Source: an uncultured Polaribacter sp. (GTDB taxonomy: Bacteria; Bacteroidota; Bacteroidia; Flavobacteriales; Flavobacteriaceae). Taken from it: a stretch of 64,000 nucleotides of DNA. Within the stretch, counting starts at the first letter, position 1. Each line of letters starts with the position of its first letter. The stretch covers positions 124,001 through 188,000 of the forward strand of contig NZ_CANLXV010000002.1 in the NCBI RefSeq assembly GCF_947495205.1. The letters are read 5' to 3'. A model generated the notes under the pieces. The model did not search any database. It was given only the letters and a program-made list of their open reading frames with translations, and was not told where the DNA came from. Of this stretch, positions 33,673 through 42,288 are shown in pieces. Position numbers and translations under genes: made by a program.

Positions 33673-34695
33673 TCAAAACAACTCTCCTTGATTTCTTCCT
33701 TTAGTTTTTCCTAAATGTTTATACGCTAAATCTGTAACCTCTCTACCTCTAGGAGTTCGCATAATAAAACCTTGTTGTATTAAAAAAGGTTCGTAAACTT
33801 CTTCTATGGTCTCTGTATTTTCGCTTACGGCAGTTGCTATAGTAGAAATTCCTACAGGGCCTCCCTTAAATTTATCTATAATAGTTGCTAAAATCTTATT
33901 ATCCATTTCATCTAAACCATGTGCATCTACATTTAAAGCTTTTAATGCATATTTAGCAATTTCTATGTTGATACTTCCATTCCCTTTAATTTGTGCAAAA
34001 TCTCTTACTCTTCTTAATAAAGCATTGGCAATTCTAGGTGTTCCTCTACTTCTACCTGCAATTTCTATTGCGCCTTCCATAGAAATTGGTACCCCTAAAA
34101 TATGTGCACTTCTCTGAATAATTGTGGTAAGTAATTCTGTTTTATAATAATGTAACCTGCTACTTATACCAAATCTTGCGCGCATTGGCGCTGTTAACAA
34201 ACCAGATCTAGTTGTTGCACCAATTAAGGTAAAGGGTTCTAAATGTATTTGAACAGTTCTTGCATTTGGGCCAGACTCAATCATAATATCGATTTTATAG
34301 TCTTCCATAGCAGAATATAAATACTCTTCTACAATAGGGCTTAAACGATGTATCTCATCAATAAAAAGTACGTCTCGCTCATCTAAATTAGTTAATAAAC
34401 CTGCTAAATCTCCTGGTTTATCTAAAACAGGGCCAGAAGTAACTTTTATACCAACTTGTAATTCATTTGCTAAAATATGGGCTAAAGTAGTTTTTCCCAA
34501 TCCTGGAGGTCCGTGAAAAAGCGTATGATCTAAAGCTTCATTTCTTTGATTTGCTGCTTCAACAAAAATCTTTAAATTTTCTATTGCCTGATCTTGACCC
34601 GTAAAATCATCAAAGGAAAGTGGACGCAATTTTACTTCTACATCTAACTCTTCATTTGATAAGTTATCATTTTCAGGATTTAAGTTTTCGTTCAT
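33673..34695 (-). CDS. ruvB: RuvB, Holliday junction branch-migration motor
   Basis: 340 residues, standard length. AAA+ motor with Walker [13 protein letters not shown], Walker [11 protein letters not shown], sensor [15 protein letters not shown] and a C-terminal winged-helix ending [17 protein letters not shown]. Drives branch migration with RuvA and hands junctions to RuvC; neither partner is in the window, as is usual for Bacteroidetes. A TATCTTTG -7 element lies just upstream (34701-34708). Confidence 0.97.
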   Translation of the reverse strand: MNENLNPENDNLSNEELDVEVKLRPLSFDDFTGQDQAIENLKIFVEAANQRNEALDHTLFHGPPGLGKTTLAHILANELQVGIKVTSGPVLDKPGDLAGLLTNLDERDVLFIDEIHRLSPIVEEYLYSAMEDYKIDIMIESGPNARTVQIHLEPFTLIGATTRSGLLTAPMRARFGISSRLHYYKTELLTTIIQRSAHILGVPISMEGAIEIAGRSRGTPRIANALLRRVRDFAQIKGNGSINIEIAKYALKALNVDAHGLDEMDNKILATIIDKFKGGPVGISTIATAVSENTETIEEVYEPFLIQQGFIMRTPRGREVTDLAYKHLGKTKGRNQGELF

Positions 34696-34760
34696 AAAAA
34701 CAAAGATAATTTATTTTACCCTAAACTATTGTAACTTTTATTACTCAAAAAGAGCTCTTT

Positions 34761-35627
34761 TTAATTATAAATACCGGCTTCTATAAATGCTTTCTTAGAA
34801 GATTCTGTTACATCACCTTCAAATAATTTTTCATAACGCGCATCTAACACATATGCTTTTACTACCACTTTTGTTGCTGCATGATCATCAAAATGATCAA
34901 AAAATAAAATGGTAATAGGCCTATCTATGTTTAAATAACGAGAAGTAATTGCAGCTTCTTCTACAATTTTTCTAATTTCAGTAACATCAACATTAATTGG
35001 CAACCAAAGGTTAATAACCACCATACAATCTAATGCTCCTGAATTGGCATTTGAAATACTGTCAGAAATTATGGCCGAATTTGGTATTGTTACTGTATTA
35101 TCATCTAAAGTATTTACAATTGTATTTCTTAAACCAATATTTACAACTTCACCATAATTGCCCTTTATATTGATACGATCTCCTATTTGAAATGGTCTAT
35201 CTAAGATAATTAATAATCCTCCAAAAATATTTTTAACAATATCTTGCAAAGCAAAACCTAATGCTAAGGCAGACGACCCCATTAATGCGTAAATAGCTTC
35301 TGCAGAAGGATTAAAAAGTGTAATAATTAATGTATAAACCGCTAAAGTCCATACCAAGATCTTAACAATAGGTTGTAACCTTAATATTTTTAAACGATGC
35401 CTATTGAAGTTTTTAACTAGATTCTTAAAAAACCAGTCTAATAATTTCATTAATCCCCAAGTAAGAATAATAACTACCAAAATGGTTAATACTTTAGTGA
35501 TGGAAATAACCTCAGTAGCTGTAGAAATTGTGTTACCTACATTATTTTTAACAGCACTAACCGTTTTTTCTTGAGCAAAACTAAAAAGAGAAAACGTATA
35601 TAAAAGAATGGTGAAAGCAGTTTTCAT
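34761..35627 (-). CDS. MscS-type mechanosensitive ion channel
   Basis: 288 residues: signal-like N-terminus, a hydrophobic helix (TKVLTILVVIILTWGLMKLLDW), a second helix and the pore helix ALMGSSALALGFALQDIVKNIFGG followed by the beta domain (RPFQIGDRINIKGNYGEVVNIGLRNTIVNTLDDNTVTIPNS), the family core. It opens under membrane tension. Its start is one base from the stop of an unusual P-loop-like protein gene, so the two are translated together and probably act together. Confidence 0.92.
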   Translation of the reverse strand: MKTAFTILLYTFSLFSFAQEKTVSAVKNNVGNTISTATEVISITKVLTILVVIILTWGLMKLLDWFFKNLVKNFNRHRLKILRLQPIVKILVWTLAVYTLIITLFNPSAEAIYALMGSSALALGFALQDIVKNIFGGLLIILDRPFQIGDRINIKGNYGEVVNIGLRNTIVNTLDDNTVTIPNSAIISDSISNANSGALDCMVVINLWLPINVDVTEIRKIVEEAAITSRYLNIDRPITILFFDHFDDHAATKVVVKAYVLDARYEKLFEGDVTESSKKAFIEAGIYN

Positions 35628-35628
35628 A

Positions 35629-36813
35629 TTATCTAAAATTTCTATTTAAACGTTCTCTTAACAACTCCTTTAAACTGTCTAAATACATTAAATTAATTCT
35701 ATATTCTATTCTTTTATTTAAATTAGATGTAAGTCGAATTAATTGTTTTTCTAACAATTTTTCTATACTTAATCTGCTTTGCCTGTCAGAATTTCTTAAA
35801 ACAATATTCAATTCTTTAATAGATAATGATCTATGTTGAAAAATAGCTTCTAAAATAAATAAGTCATTTAAAGATAAATCATCAAAAACTCTAATTTTAA
35901 TAGGCTTAATAAAAACCGTTTTTTCTTTTACATTGTATGCAGAATTTCTAGCATATAAGATAGCTTTAGAAATATTTCCTTTTGAAAAGTTTGCTAATTT
36001 TTTAAAAAATATGTTTTCTAATATAACCTGTCGCTCTTCCTTTGTGGCCTTTTTTAATTGTTTCTCTAACTTTTTAGAAAGGTTGTTAGGTTTTAAAAAT
36101 ACTGTTTGATATCCATCATTTCTATTTACAATTTCAGCCTTTAGTTGTTCTTCTAAAATAGGTTTTAAATGAATAATAGATGAAAAGTGAGAAGAAAAAT
36201 ATTTGACTCTATTTAAGTAGTAAAAAGAATATTTGTTAATTGAAATAATCCAATAAATTTTAGATTTGGTTGCATGTAAAAAAAGTAAAAAATCTTCTAA
36301 TAAATCAAAACCTCGAATTCTTCTTATAAAAAGTCGTTCAATATTTTCGAGAATAATTATATGGTTATCTTCTGAAGTATTTATGTATTTTTCTAGATCT
36401 TTTAAAGATTTAAATTCAATATCAATACGCAAAACAGTAGTTAATAAAACTAATAATTTTTTGTAAGAATCTACAGCATGATTTGTTTCTAAAATTTTAG
36501 CTGTTGGATAAATATATGTACTTGCATGCAGTAAAGATGTTCCTCCTTCACCAGGATCATTTACAACCAAAAGCGGAGCATTTGTAATTTTCCAATTTTC
36601 AAAAGCAAGCTCTAAACTTTTTAATTCTGACTCTCTATTTTTTAAGAAATCTTTATTTTGTAATGGATATAAAGTAAAACGCTCTAAATATTCTTCTGGT
36701 AACTGAACTTTCTCCTCAGCTTCTGCAATTACAGAAACCTCGTTTTTCTTGTCTATATCAAAAAGTTTATAAAGAAAACTAATACCGTTTTCTAATTTAT
36801 CTAAAAAAATCAT
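35629..36813 (-). CDS. STAND/AAA-like protein with a degenerate P-loop, MscS partner
   Basis: 394 residues. A P-loop-like fold is suggested by LLVVNDPGEGGTSLLHA (80-96), in which the Walker A lysine position is Gly91 and the first Gly is Asp86, and by HIIILENIER (151-160), with Glu for the Walker B aspartate. A C-terminal winged-helix-like region follows (LNDLFILEAIFQHRSLSIKEL). ATP hydrolysis is unlikely. No signal peptide or clear membrane helix is present. Two bases from the MscS channel gene, so it may sense or tether it. The family is not known to me. Confidence 0.6.
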   Translation of the reverse strand: MIFLDKLENGISFLYKLFDIDKKNEVSVIAEAEEKVQLPEEYLERFTLYPLQNKDFLKNRESELKSLELAFENWKITNAPLLVVNDPGEGGTSLLHASTYIYPTAKILETNHAVDSYKKLLVLLTTVLRIDIEFKSLKDLEKYINTSEDNHIIILENIERLFIRRIRGFDLLEDFLLFLHATKSKIYWIISINKYSFYYLNRVKYFSSHFSSIIHLKPILEEQLKAEIVNRNDGYQTVFLKPNNLSKKLEKQLKKATKEERQVILENIFFKKLANFSKGNISKAILYARNSAYNVKEKTVFIKPIKIRVFDDLSLNDLFILEAIFQHRSLSIKELNIVLRNSDRQSRLSIEKLLEKQLIRLTSNLNKRIEYRINLMYLDSLKELLRERLNRNFR

Positions 36814-36870
36814 TTTTACAATTGTTAAGCTTAGCTAAGATACAGAAACTATCATAAAGTTATAAAAAAC

Positions 36871-36900
36871 AAAAAACCTTTCCGTAAACGAAAAGGTTTC
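36871..36900. terminator. Terminator after the cytochrome c oxidase operon
   Basis: AAACCTTTCC (36874-36883) pairs with GAAAAGGTTT (36890-36899), with a short loop and A/T runs on both sides. It works in both directions and ends the long act/cox operon. Confidence 0.6.
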
Positions 36901-36922
36901 TATTAAAAAATTTACCATTAAT

Positions 36923-38704
36923 TTAAGATGGCTCTTCGCCTTCTAATAAAGGTGTAGTTTGTAAAACATAATCTTGACCATGTAAGTAATCACTATCATC
37001 ATCTTCAGCATCTACACGCTTACTGTAATCATACGCCCATCTATGAACCTCAGGTAATTTCCCAGGCCAATTACCATGCACATGTTCAACAGGTGTAGTC
37101 CATTCTAACGTATTAGACTTCCAAGGGTTTTGTGTTGCTTTTTCACCTCTATACATAGAAATAAAGAAATTTGCAATAAAGAAAATTTGTGCAACTCCTC
37201 CAACTAAAGCAAATATTGTAATTACAACATTGATATCTGCTAAATCATCAAACATAGGAAAGTTTGTATTTGTATAATATCTTCTTGGTAAACCTGCTAA
37301 CCCTATGAAATGCATTGGCCAAAATACTCCATAAGCACAAATTATTGTTATCCAAAAATGCCAATATCCTAAAGTTTTATTCATCATTCTACCATACATT
37401 TTAGGAAACCAGTGATAAACACCAGCATACATTCCGAAAATTGCAGAAACACCCATTACCAAGTGAAAGTGAGCCACAACGAAATAAGTATCATGAATGT
37501 TAATATCTAATGCAGAATCTCCTAATACCAACCCTGTTAAACCTCCTGTAACGAAAGTAGAAACCAATCCGATTGAGAATAACATGGCTGGATTTAATTG
37601 CAGATTACCTTTCCATAATGTAGTAACATAATTGAATGCTTTTACTGCTGATGGTATTGCAATTAATAAAGTTGTAAATGTAAATACAGAACCTAAAAAT
37701 GGATTCATACCCGAAATAAACATGTGGTGACCCCAAACAATTGTAGATAAAAATGCAATCGCCATAATAGAACCAATCATTGCTCTATATCCAAAAATTG
37801 GTTTTCTAGCATTTGTAGAAATAATTTCTGACGTAATACCTAAAGCTGGTAATAAAACAATATACACCTCAGGGTGCCCTAAGAACCAGAATAAATGTTC
37901 AAATAATACGGGTGAACCACCTTGATAATGAAGAACCTCTCCTGAAATAAAAATATCTGATAAATAAAATGATGTACCAAAACTTCTATCGAAAACTAGC
38001 AGTAATGCAGCTGACAATAATACTGGGAAAGAAACTACACCAATAATCGCAGTAATAAAGAAAGCCCAAATTGTTAATGGCAATCTTGTCATTTTCATTC
38101 CTTTTGTACGTAAATTCAAAACAGTAACAATATAATTAAGCGCTCCAATTAAAGAAGAAGCTATAAATATTGCCATAGATACCAACCAAAGCGTCATCCC
38201 TGTACCAGAACCTGGTATAGCTTGAGGTAGCGCACTTAAAGGAGGATAAATTGTCCAACCTGCCGCCGCTGGTCCTGCTTCGACAAATAACGAAATAACC
38301 ATTACAACACTAGATAAAAAGAACAACCAATAAGACACCATATTAAGGAATCCTGAGGCCATATCTCTTGCACCAATTTGCAAAGGAATTAATAGATTAC
38401 TAAACGTTCCACTTAAACCAGCAGTTAATACAAAAAATACCATAATAGTACCATGTATTGTTACCAGTGCTAAATAAATATCAGGATCCATGATTCCATC
38501 TGTTTGATGTGAACCTAAAAAAGCTTCTACAACAGAGAATGATGTGTCTGGCCACGCTAATTGCAAACGAAAAAGCATTGACATTAATACTGCAATGATT
38601 CCCATAAACATACCAGTTACCAAGAACTGCTTAGAAATCATTTTATGATCGTGACTAAAAATGTATTTTGTTACAAATGTTTCTTTATGATGATGATCTG
38701 ACAT
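36923..38704 (-). CDS. ctaD: Cytochrome c oxidase subunit I
   Basis: 593 residues with about 12 membrane helices. Haem and copper ligands are visible: HGTIMVFFVLTAG, HPEVYIVLLPALGITSEII with the cross-linked His-Tyr, WGHHMFISGM and HDTYFVVAHFHLVMG. This A-type haem-copper oxidase reduces O2 and pumps protons. It follows ctaC by 36 bases at the end of the alternative complex III operon, consistent with a direct ACIII-oxidase link. No subunit III or IV gene is next to it. Confidence 0.96.
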   Translation of the reverse strand: MSDHHHKETFVTKYIFSHDHKMISKQFLVTGMFMGIIAVLMSMLFRLQLAWPDTSFSVVEAFLGSHQTDGIMDPDIYLALVTIHGTIMVFFVLTAGLSGTFSNLLIPLQIGARDMASGFLNMVSYWLFFLSSVVMVISLFVEAGPAAAGWTIYPPLSALPQAIPGSGTGMTLWLVSMAIFIASSLIGALNYIVTVLNLRTKGMKMTRLPLTIWAFFITAIIGVVSFPVLLSAALLLVFDRSFGTSFYLSDIFISGEVLHYQGGSPVLFEHLFWFLGHPEVYIVLLPALGITSEIISTNARKPIFGYRAMIGSIMAIAFLSTIVWGHHMFISGMNPFLGSVFTFTTLLIAIPSAVKAFNYVTTLWKGNLQLNPAMLFSIGLVSTFVTGGLTGLVLGDSALDINIHDTYFVVAHFHLVMGVSAIFGMYAGVYHWFPKMYGRMMNKTLGYWHFWITIICAYGVFWPMHFIGLAGLPRRYYTNTNFPMFDDLADINVVITIFALVGGVAQIFFIANFFISMYRGEKATQNPWKSNTLEWTTPVEHVHGNWPGKLPEVHRWAYDYSKRVDAEDDDSDYLHGQDYVLQTTPLLEGEEPS

Positions 38705-38740
38705 AACCTTAATTTTATTTGTATTTTATTTTTTTTAAAT

Positions 38741-39748
38741 TTATTGAATTACCTCTGATAAAGTTGGTTGTTCTGACAACCACTTATTATACTCATCTTC
38801 TTCTACAACAGTAATTTTCATTTGCATATTGTAGTGAGAAGCACCACAAATCTTATTACATAACAATAAATAATCAAAAATATAAGGATCCTCTCCTTTT
38901 GCTTTTCTTATTTTATTGATACCAATAGATTTCTCTATCACCTCTGGTTGATTTCTCATTTCTTCTGTAGTGTATTTTGGCGTAAATCCAAACTCTGTAA
39001 CCATACCTGGCACACAATTCATTTGTGCTCTAAAGTGTGGCATATATGCAGAATGTAAAACGTCTTGAGATCTAAATTTAAAATGCACCTTTCTACCTTT
39101 AGGTAAATACAACTCTGTAACTTGTTTATCATCTATACTGTTTTTATCAGACATATCTACACCCATAGTGTTGATACCTTTGATAAAATTAACATTTCCA
39201 AGACCTAATGTATTGTCTGCACCTGCGTATCTCGCATCCCATCTAAATTGTTGAGAATAAACCTCTATAACAATAGCATCTTCTTCGCTAGACAGATCCA
39301 TTACATTGTTCCATTGCCATAAACCATAACCAATTAATCCTACTAAAACAATAGCTGGTGTAACTGTCCATATGAATTCTAACTTATGACTATCTGCATA
39401 AAACTTTGCTTTTTTATCTTTACTCCCTCTATATTTAAAAGTGAAGTAAAAAATTAAAAACTGCATGATAAACTGCACAATACCAATCAGCCAAAAAGTA
39501 ATGTCAAATAAATTATCATCATGTTCTCCTTCATAAGAAGCAGATTCTGGTAGCATAATAACATTCATAAAGATTAAGCAATAAATCATCATTGCATAAA
39601 AGAACGCCATAAAATACATGGCATATTTACCTTGAGCAGCATTGTCTTTATCTGTGGCAATAGATTCTCTAAGATTTAAAATCCTAGTGATTTGCCAAAC
39701 ACTTACACCAATTGCAACACCTATAAAAATATAAAATAGAGCTAGCAT
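38741..39748 (-). CDS. ctaC: Cytochrome c oxidase subunit II
   Basis: 335 residues with two to three N-terminal helices (LFYIFIGVAIGVSVW, YAMYFMAFFYAMMIYCLIF, FIMQFLIFYFTF) and a periplasmic cupredoxin domain. The CuA site is clear: HSAYMPHFRAQMNCVPGM and the loop CNKICGASHYNMQ. It takes electrons from the ACIII/cytochrome c side and passes them to subunit I. No fused cytochrome c domain is present. It lies 40 bases after actF. Confidence 0.95.
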   Translation of the reverse strand: MLALFYIFIGVAIGVSVWQITRILNLRESIATDKDNAAQGKYAMYFMAFFYAMMIYCLIFMNVIMLPESASYEGEHDDNLFDITFWLIGIVQFIMQFLIFYFTFKYRGSKDKKAKFYADSHKLEFIWTVTPAIVLVGLIGYGLWQWNNVMDLSSEEDAIVIEVYSQQFRWDARYAGADNTLGLGNVNFIKGINTMGVDMSDKNSIDDKQVTELYLPKGRKVHFKFRSQDVLHSAYMPHFRAQMNCVPGMVTEFGFTPKYTTEEMRNQPEVIEKSIGINKIRKAKGEDPYIFDYLLLCNKICGASHYNMQMKITVVEEDEYNKWLSEQPTLSEVIQ

Positions 39749-39787
39749 ATATCTTTTCTTAATTTATTATTTAAATTCAATTATTTC

Positions 39788-41173
39788 TTAATGATGATCG
39801 TTTGATCCTTCTCCCGTATGTTCAATATTGTAGTAATGAAAATGTTCACTTTCCTTCAAAAATGGATTCGCAACTGGAATTGGATTTGCCTTCGAAAATG
39901 CATTTAATGTAGTGTAGATTATCAAACCAATAAAAAACAAAACAGCGCCTATTTCCGGTATTCCAAAGAACCATTGTCCACCAACTGTTCCAGGCATTAC
40001 CATTACAAATACATCAATGTAATGACCTGCTAAAATTACTACACCTCCAATAAAAACAAACCATGGTCTACTTTTAAAATCGCTATTTAGTAATAACAAA
40101 ACAGGGAAAACAAAATTCATTACAACCATTGCTAAAAAAGGTAATTTATATTCTGTAAATCTAGCTACAAAATATGTAGTTTCTTCAGGAATATCTGCAT
40201 ACCAAATCAACATAAATTGAGCGAACCATAAGTACGTCCAAAAAACAGAAAAACCGAACATAAATTTTGCCAAGTCATGTATATGACTATCATTTATTTC
40301 TGGCAATGCACCTTTAGATCTTAAATAGATTGTAAAAAATGCAATTACTGTTAACGCACTTACTAATAAAGTAGCCAAAACATACCAAGCAAATAAGGTA
40401 GAGAACCAGTGAGGATCAAATCCCATTATCCAATCCCAAGACATCAACGTTTCTGTAATCATAAATAAAAACAAAAATATAACTGATGCATTATAGTTCT
40501 TCTTATACGTTTTTAGTCCGTCGTTAGCCGTATCTTCTTTAATAGAACTTTTTCTGATGAAAAATCTGTATAAATTCCATACCACTAAATAAATAATACT
40601 TCTAACAATGAATCCAGTTGAATTAATCCACCAAGATTTTCCTGCCACAATAGCGTCATAATTTTCACTTGTAGGATCAAAAGTCCCCTCTTTCATCCAA
40701 GGAAATAAATGATTATAATGCATTACAGACAGAATCAAAACAATCGCCATCAAGATAGATACAGGTAAAAGATTTGCTGTAATTGCCTCCATAACCCTTA
40801 ATAGAACTACGGACCAACCTACCTGTGCAACTCGCTGTATTGCGTAAAATACCAAAACTAAAAGTGTCAGACCTAGAGAGAAAAACAACGCAACATAAAA
40901 TGCCGACCAAGGTCTATTTTTCATTTGATGCAAAACGTGCTCTTCATGTTTGGCGATTTCACTAGCAGAGTGTCCTTGTTTAGGAACAGAATCATCATGA
41001 GCCGTTTCAGCGTGACTGGTATCACCATGAGCTCCATGAGAAGATTCAATAGCATGTTTAGCATCATTTATAGTAATTTTAGAACCACTATAAAAACCTA
41101 ATGCTATACCTATAGCACCTAAAATGATAAGTACTAATGAGAATGTTTTTAATTTACCTGAGAATTGATACAT
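39788..41173 (-). CDS. actF: ActF, membrane subunit of alternative complex III
   Basis: 461 residues with about ten helices, related to ActC/NrfD, called quinol:cytochrome c oxidoreductase subunit 2. Recognisable parts are RPWSAFYVALFFSLGLTL, WWINSTGFIVRSIIYLVVWN, SWDWIMGFDPHWFSTLFAWY and YADIPEETTYFVARF. A His/Ser-rich loop at about 38-80 (HGAHGDTSHAETAHDD) is unusual in being rich in histidine. It helps complete the membrane part of ACIII. It is 27 bases after actE. Confidence 0.93.
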   Translation of the reverse strand: MYQFSGKLKTFSLVLIILGAIGIALGFYSGSKITINDAKHAIESSHGAHGDTSHAETAHDDSVPKQGHSASEIAKHEEHVLHQMKNRPWSAFYVALFFSLGLTLLVLVFYAIQRVAQVGWSVVLLRVMEAITANLLPVSILMAIVLILSVMHYNHLFPWMKEGTFDPTSENYDAIVAGKSWWINSTGFIVRSIIYLVVWNLYRFFIRKSSIKEDTANDGLKTYKKNYNASVIFLFLFMITETLMSWDWIMGFDPHWFSTLFAWYVLATLLVSALTVIAFFTIYLRSKGALPEINDSHIHDLAKFMFGFSVFWTYLWFAQFMLIWYADIPEETTYFVARFTEYKLPFLAMVVMNFVFPVLLLLNSDFKSRPWFVFIGGVVILAGHYIDVFVMVMPGTVGGQWFFGIPEIGAVLFFIGLIIYTTLNAFSKANPIPVANPFLKESEHFHYYNIEHTGEGSNDHH

Positions 41174-41199
41174 ATCTTTAATATTCTACCTTTATTACT

Positions 41200-41748
41200 C
41201 TACTTTAACAAATCTGCACGCAATACTTCAACATATTGTGCTATTTGCCAACGTTCTTTATAAGTTAATTGTCCTGAATGAGATCCCATCAAGTTTTTTC
41301 CATGCATTAAAACATGATAAATACTACCCTCTGTTATATCTCTATCTTTATAATTTGGAATACCTGCAAACTTTTCTGAAGTTGCTAAATAACCTTGACC
41401 AGCTCCTTTTTTACCATGACAAGAAATACAGTAAATGGTATACATTTTCTTACCATTATCTAAATTCTTTTCATTTTTCTCTAAAGGAGATTTTAAAGTG
41501 GTTTTAGCCAATTCATAACCTTCAATTGTATCAGGAATATCGTAAGATGGCGTTCCTCCTCTTGGAATTGTACCTGCTACTGGTCTACTATTTACCGGAT
41601 TTCCGCCTAAACCATTCTCTGCATCTACATCATAAGGTATAGACTCATACATATCTGGCATGTACTGGTATTGTCTTGTCTTTTTATCGTTACAAGCAAT
41701 TAAACTTGTAAGAACTACTATAGCAATAATTAATTTAAAATTCTTCAT
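41200..41748 (-). CDS. actE: ActE, mono-haem cytochrome c lipoprotein of ACIII
   Basis: 182 residues with lipoprotein signal (VLTSLIACNDKK), a linker and a class I cytochrome c domain: one CISCH haem motif (MYTIYCISCHGKKGAGQGY) and axial Met candidates in LMHGKNLMGSHSGQL. It carries electrons from ActA to the oxidase and is anchored in the outer face of the inner membrane. Starts ten bases after actD. Confidence 0.94.
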   Translation of the reverse strand: MKNFKLIIAIVVLTSLIACNDKKTRQYQYMPDMYESIPYDVDAENGLGGNPVNSRPVAGTIPRGGTPSYDIPDTIEGYELAKTTLKSPLEKNEKNLDNGKKMYTIYCISCHGKKGAGQGYLATSEKFAGIPNYKDRDITEGSIYHVLMHGKNLMGSHSGQLTYKERWQIAQYVEVLRADLLK

Positions 41749-41758
41749 CGTCTCTATA

Positions 41759-42286
41759 TTAGTGCTTCTCTACTACGTTAATTTCAACAGCACCTGTTTT
41801 TGCTAACAAATCAGTTAATTCTTCCTCGTTATTGTTTACAGGAATTTCCATTAAAAAATGATCATCCGTTGTTCTTGGATCTGGATTTTCTGCTTCTTTA
41901 AAAGGCCATATTCTACTTCTCATGTAAAAAGTAATCACCATTAAGTGCGCCGCAAAAAAGACAGTCAATTCAAACATAATTGGCACGAATGCTGGCATGT
42001 TTTCCATCCATGAAAAACTTGGTTTACCTCCAATATCTTGAGGCCAATCTTCTATCATCATATAATTCGTCATCCAAATAGCTACAGATAAACCTGTAAT
42101 ACCATAAAAGAATGCCGTAATAGCTAATTTTGTAGGTGCTAAACCCATAGCTTTGTCTAGACCATGAACAGGAAAAGGACAAAACACTTCTTCTATATGA
42201 TGATGCTCTGCTTTTACAGTATGAACTGCATCTAACAAAACTTCGTCATCATTATAAAACGCATGTATAACTTTTGATGATTCCAT
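41759..42286 (-). CDS. actD: ActD, DUF3341 membrane subunit of ACIII
   Basis: 175 residues with two membrane helices (TKLAITAFFYGITGLSVAIW and FVPIMFELTVFFAAHLMVITFYM). The N-terminal segment EVLLDAVHTVKAEHHHIEEVFCPFPVHGLDKAMGLAPT is the DUF3341 signature. It packs against ActC and ActF in the complex. Two bases separate it from actC, so translation is coupled. Confidence 0.93.
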   Translation of the reverse strand: MESSKVIHAFYNDDEVLLDAVHTVKAEHHHIEEVFCPFPVHGLDKAMGLAPTKLAITAFFYGITGLSVAIWMTNYMMIEDWPQDIGGKPSFSWMENMPAFVPIMFELTVFFAAHLMVITFYMRSRIWPFKEAENPDPRTTDDHFLMEIPVNNNEEELTDLLAKTGAVEINVVEKH

Positions 42287-42288
42287 AA

